A stretch of DNA of 7,402 nt from an uncultured Oscillospiraceae bacterium (GTDB taxonomy: Bacteria > Bacillota > Clostridia > Oscillospirales > Oscillospiraceae), in NCBI GenBank assembly GCA_910585265.1, contig CAJUCA010000092.1, positions 1-7,402 on the forward strand. Direction: 5' to 3'. Below are positions 5,708 through 7,402 of the stretch, piece by piece. A program made the position numbers and the translations under genes. Positions within the stretch are counted from its first letter, which is position 1; every line of letters starts with the position of its first letter. Below the pieces are notes generated by a model. That model was not told where the DNA came from and searched no databases. It saw only the letters and a program-made list of their open reading frames with translations.

Positions 5708-6702
5708 GAATGCCGCCCTCTTTTTTGATTGCCACGACACGAAAAATGAAAAACCATCAATACAGAACACAACCCCACCGTCAGCGCACAGGGCACAGCG
5801 GCTTCCCAACTCAAAATCGGGATGCCAAAGAAGTTCACGAATTCTGTTCTGCCATACAAAAGCCGTCCTGCCATTAAAGAATAAGGGTTAAGCGCAGCCA
5901 GCCATGTATGGCTGGAATAACTCCACTTTGCGCCAGTCAACGAAAGTAACATGGTAGCCATTACTCCTGTTGCTATGGGGAACATGGCGTGTCGGCAAAA
6001 TATGCTGATTATCAGTATGGCCATACCGACTACCCAAATGCCCAATGCTCTACTCAGGGCGGTGGCTATCGCATACTGCCACATGGTCAGTGCCACCGAA
6101 GCGTATGCCAGATTGTTGATTGCGTAGATCGGCAGCGCAGCTCCATCCCATAAATTAAAAATGGAGGAAAACGAAAAATAGTCTACTACAGAAAACCAAA
6201 GCGATATGCCAACGATGTATAATGTGCCTGCAATCAGTTTTCCAGCCACAGTTCGCCTGCCGCCATTCCTGGCAGTTGGGAGCAGCATATCCATTCTGCT
6301 TTCTCGTTCCCTCGGAAACATTTGAGACAGTCCATAAAGGCATAGCAAAAGCGAAAGTACAACGGAAAAGTCATAATACACATAATACTGCCAACCCTCT
6401 GTATAGCGGAAATCATGAACCTGCCTACCGTTATACAATGCGGCAATACGCCTGTTCTTGGAGACTTCATAGCTGTTATTTAACACGGTATATAGGCTCA
6501 CATTTTCATTGGCCTTGAGGTGTATTTGTGCTGCTAAATTTTGATAGGTGTAACAATATTGCATGGGTTTCATATAGTAGCGATCAATCAAATTTTTATC
6601 GCTCCAGATGTTTCCCGTCAGTGTTCCCTCTATCCCATAAGCGGTAGTGGCGGTCAAGTCTGCCGTCTGTTCTTCTAAAGGGCGATAGAGGACAAGTAGC
6701 AA
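5704..6702 (-). CDS. ABC-2-like transporter permease, N-terminally truncated
   Basis: About 330 residues of a permease paralogous to its downstream neighbour. The apparent start is a TTG (6702) with no ribosome site. The product begins at the tail of what should be TM1 (LLLVLYRPLEEQ), so some 20-30 N-terminal residues are missing. A large outer loop of about 95 residues precedes membrane segments near 111-128, 153-172, 199-236, 240-256 and 302-320. The motif FPRERESRMDMLLPTARNGG after the second segment matches FCREYACGMDQLALATRNGR in the next gene, so the two are sister subunits of one exporter. Its stop overlaps the next start by four bases, indicating translational coupling. The ATPase gene would be expected upstream and is absent. 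Family by topology and shared motif; substrate unknown. Confidence 0.72.
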   Translation of the reverse strand: MLLVLYRPLEEQTADLTATTAYGIEGTLTGNIWSDKNLIDRYYMKPMQYCYTYQNLAAQIHLKANENVSLYTVLNNSYEVSKNRRIAALYNGRQVHDFRYTEGWQYYVYYDFSVVLSLLLCLYGLSQMFPRERESRMDMLLPTARNGGRRTVAGKLIAGTLYIVGISLWFSVVDYFSFSSIFNLWDGAALPIYAINNLAYASVALTMWQYAIATALSRALGIWVVGMAILIISIFCRHAMFPIATGVMATMLLSLTGAKWSYSSHTWLAALNPYSLMAGRLLYGRTEFVNFFGIPILSWEAAVPCALTVGLCSVLMVFHFSCRGNQKRGRHS

Positions 6703-6977
6703 TAGAGCTTGTCCTGTGTGGCATATGCAATTTTACCGCCGTTGCCGGAAACTGCCGCACACCTGATAAAATCCCTGTTATCTCCTAAGTTGCATAAATT
6801 GACGGTTTCAATCTCCTGCAATTTCTCATCAAAGAAAATACACATGGTCTCGGCATCGGTAGAGGATGCAGACCCACCCGTACTTTCTCCTACGGCAACA
6901 GTAACAACAGCGCATAAAGTATTTCCGACAGGGTAAAAGGCAACTTTAAGCCAGTTGTCGGTTGGCCGTTGGCTCAA
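6675..6977 (-). pseudogene. Fragment of a propeller-like surface protein
   Basis: About 95 native residues read QRPTDNWLKVAFYPVGNTLC, then a Ser/Thr-rich loop, DEKLQEIETVNLCNLGDN and ISYA-like strands (GGKIAYATQDKLYCY). The alternating strand-and-turn character resembles the propeller-like domain of the fused permease downstream. The frame stays open to about 7003 (SYDVSQNKIL), so the TTG at 6977 is unlikely to be a true start. At the other end the sequence breaks near 6700 into LSSIAL and a stop made from the permease gene. It is thus broken on both sides. One possibility is that it is the mature part of the lipoprotein whose signal peptide lies at about 7210-7347. No catalytic motif is seen. 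Confidence 0.5.
6689..6715. repeat. Small inverted repeat at the propeller/permease junction
   Basis: AGGACAAG (6689-6696) is the reverse complement of CTTGTCCT (6708-6715), with an 11-base spacer. It sits on the point where the propeller fragment (…TQDKLYCY) gives way to the truncated permease and next to the 11-base repeat at 6680-6690. It may be a relic of the recombination or template switch that joined them. Confidence 0.5.
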
Positions 6978-7058
6978 TATTTTGTTCTGGCTTACATCAT
7001 ATGATTAACTCCTATTAGGAAAACACACTGTCAAAAGGTTTTTTGCTTTTGGCGGGGG
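6978..7058. other. Short non-coding stretch, possible mobile-element end
   Basis: Between the recombinase stop (7059) and the propeller fragment there is an 11-base palindrome TCCTATTAGGA (7010-7020) and T-rich tracts (7039-7050). On the minus strand an AGGAG site precedes an ATG-ATG-TAA mini-frame that encodes nothing useful. A serine recombinase gene commonly sits next to its element's attachment end, so an element end could lie here. This is inference only. Confidence 0.3.
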
Positions 7059-7068
7059 TCAGCCCGCC
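7051..7068. repeat. GC-rich stem-loop at the recombinase stop codon
   Basis: GGCGGG (7051-7056) pairs with CCCGCC (7063-7068) around a 6-base loop that includes the recombinase TGA. On the minus strand the stem is followed by an A-rich, not T-rich, run, so it is not a convincing intrinsic terminator for that gene. Confidence 0.45.
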
Positions 7069-7215
7069 TCGGCGGTATCGGTGGTGTTGATTTCAATGTA
7101 CTCGGCAATCTTGCGGAACTCGTCCGCGAACTTGAAATGAACGCTGATATTGCCGTTTTCGTAAACCTTGATAATCAGATTTAACAGAATCTGATTGGAC
7201 AGCGTTTGACTCAAC
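7059..7215 (-). pseudogene. C-terminal remnant of a large serine recombinase (probable)
   Basis: The minus-strand frame ending at TGA 7059-7061 encodes LSNQILLNLIIKVYENGNIS, then VHFKFADEFRKIAEYIEINT and a short tail. It resembles the final strand-rich segment of large serine recombinases from clostridial mobile elements, where a leucine-rich helix leads into an I.KV...NG.I.V.F.F.DEF pattern. All catalytic and DNA-binding domains are missing. The left limit of the remnant is uncertain, about 7200-7220, because upstream the same DNA is in frame for a lipoprotein signal peptide in another frame. It fits with tnpV as evidence that mobile elements passed through. Identification is by pattern recognition, with no active-site motif available. 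Confidence 0.5.
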
Positions 7216-7347
7216 TGGAATATTTGTGGTTGGGTTGGTTGGCGGTACACTGACAGATGCTTCGGGTGATTCATCGCTTTGGCAACCGGCCAGCGCACAG
7301 AGCATCACCATGCAGCCAAGGATTATGCTTATCAAATGATTTTTCAT
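7093..7347 (-). pseudogene. Lipoprotein N-terminus joined out of frame to recombinase sequence
   Basis: ATG 7347 opens MKNHLISIILGCMVMLCALA-GCQSDESPE. It has a basic start, a hydrophobic core and the lipobox LAGC with Cys22, followed by a Ser/Pro/Thr-rich tether (SVPPTNPTTN), a classic exported lipoprotein of a Gram-positive cell. After about residue 45 the frame runs across the recombinase remnant and becomes arginine-rich and non-native (GLRKRQYQRSFQVRGRV). No ribosome binding site precedes the ATG, because the terminal inverted repeat begins only two bases upstream. The gene therefore seems broken on both sides. Its real C-terminal part could be the propeller fragment at 6700-7003. Confidence 0.65.
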
Positions 7348-7349
7348 TC

Positions 7350-7402
7350 AGAAGCTGTATTCATAAGCGCTTGAGTAAGGTATGGAAATGGGAGATTTTA
7401 AC
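7350..7402. repeat. Right arm of 53-bp terminal inverted repeat
   Basis: Exact reverse complement of 2-54, reaching the last base of the window. Read on the plus strand it contains GAGTAAGG followed by ATG at 7382, opening MEMGDFN outward off the end, so it could be the start of a gene lying outside. It abuts the start codon of the lipoprotein fragment and takes the place of its ribosome binding site, so it is unlikely to be that gene's native upstream region. Confidence 0.9.

Noticed and set aside
4219..5709. Several plus-strand frames of 60-115 codons within the ABC block
   Set aside because: They run opposite a clear membrane protein, without ribosome sites or recognisable motifs.
3837..6690. 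Idea that deleting the ABC block between the 11-base repeats would restore feoB
   Set aside because: The joined frame would read TGDRGQVAIELV, which does not resemble the expected FeoB continuation.
1..7402. CRISPR arrays, tRNA or rRNA genes
   Set aside because: No regularly spaced repeats and no cloverleaf or rRNA-like sequence were seen on either strand.

Overview
The window looks like DNA of an anaerobic gut Clostridia (Oscillospiraceae/Lachnospiraceae-like). The pointers are a GC-rich feoA-feoA-feoB cluster, a TnpV gene of the kind carried on clostridial mobile elements, a serine-recombinase C-terminus and large two-permease ABC modules with propeller lipoproteins. No rRNA, tRNA or CRISPR is visible. 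Composition is patchy: one 60-base line inside feoB is about 65% G+C, while one in the left-hand nuclease gene is about 37%.

Layout, left to right. (1) Bases 2-54 are one arm of a perfect 53-bp inverted repeat whose other arm is the last 53 bases. (2) A minus-strand PD-(D/E)XK-like nuclease gene occupies about 30-781. It is split by a 161-bp MITE (239-399) and loses its 3' end where it meets the terminal repeat. (3) The C-terminal remnant of an unknown gene (801-968) and an intact tnpV (967-1335) follow, both minus strand. (4) A strong stem-loop (1403-1433) and a promoter with candidate DtxR/IdeR-type iron boxes lead into feoA1, a frameshifted feoA2 and feoB on the plus strand. (5) feoB stops after about 586 codons at base 3843, where it meets tail-to-tail an opposing block of two ABC permease genes (3843-6702). 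The first permease lacks its N-terminus; the second is fused in frame to a lipobox and a propeller-like domain. (6) Upstream of these are a propeller fragment, a serine-recombinase C-terminal remnant and the N-terminus of a lipoprotein.

The only coherent working unit is the ferrous-iron import cluster, in which FeoA proteins assist the membrane GTPase FeoB, probably under iron-dependent repression. Even this unit is damaged at two points. The ABC block looks like half of an exporter with a surface-exposed propeller, without its ATPase.

At least five places break a gene or join unrelated pieces: about 54, about 3837-3847, about 6680-6705, about 7000-7220 and about 7349. Together with the flush terminal inverted repeats, this means the window is either a heavily rearranged mobile-element graveyard or, at least in part, a chimeric assembly. 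The MITE insertion is the rearrangement best supported as real, because removing it exactly restores an open reading frame.
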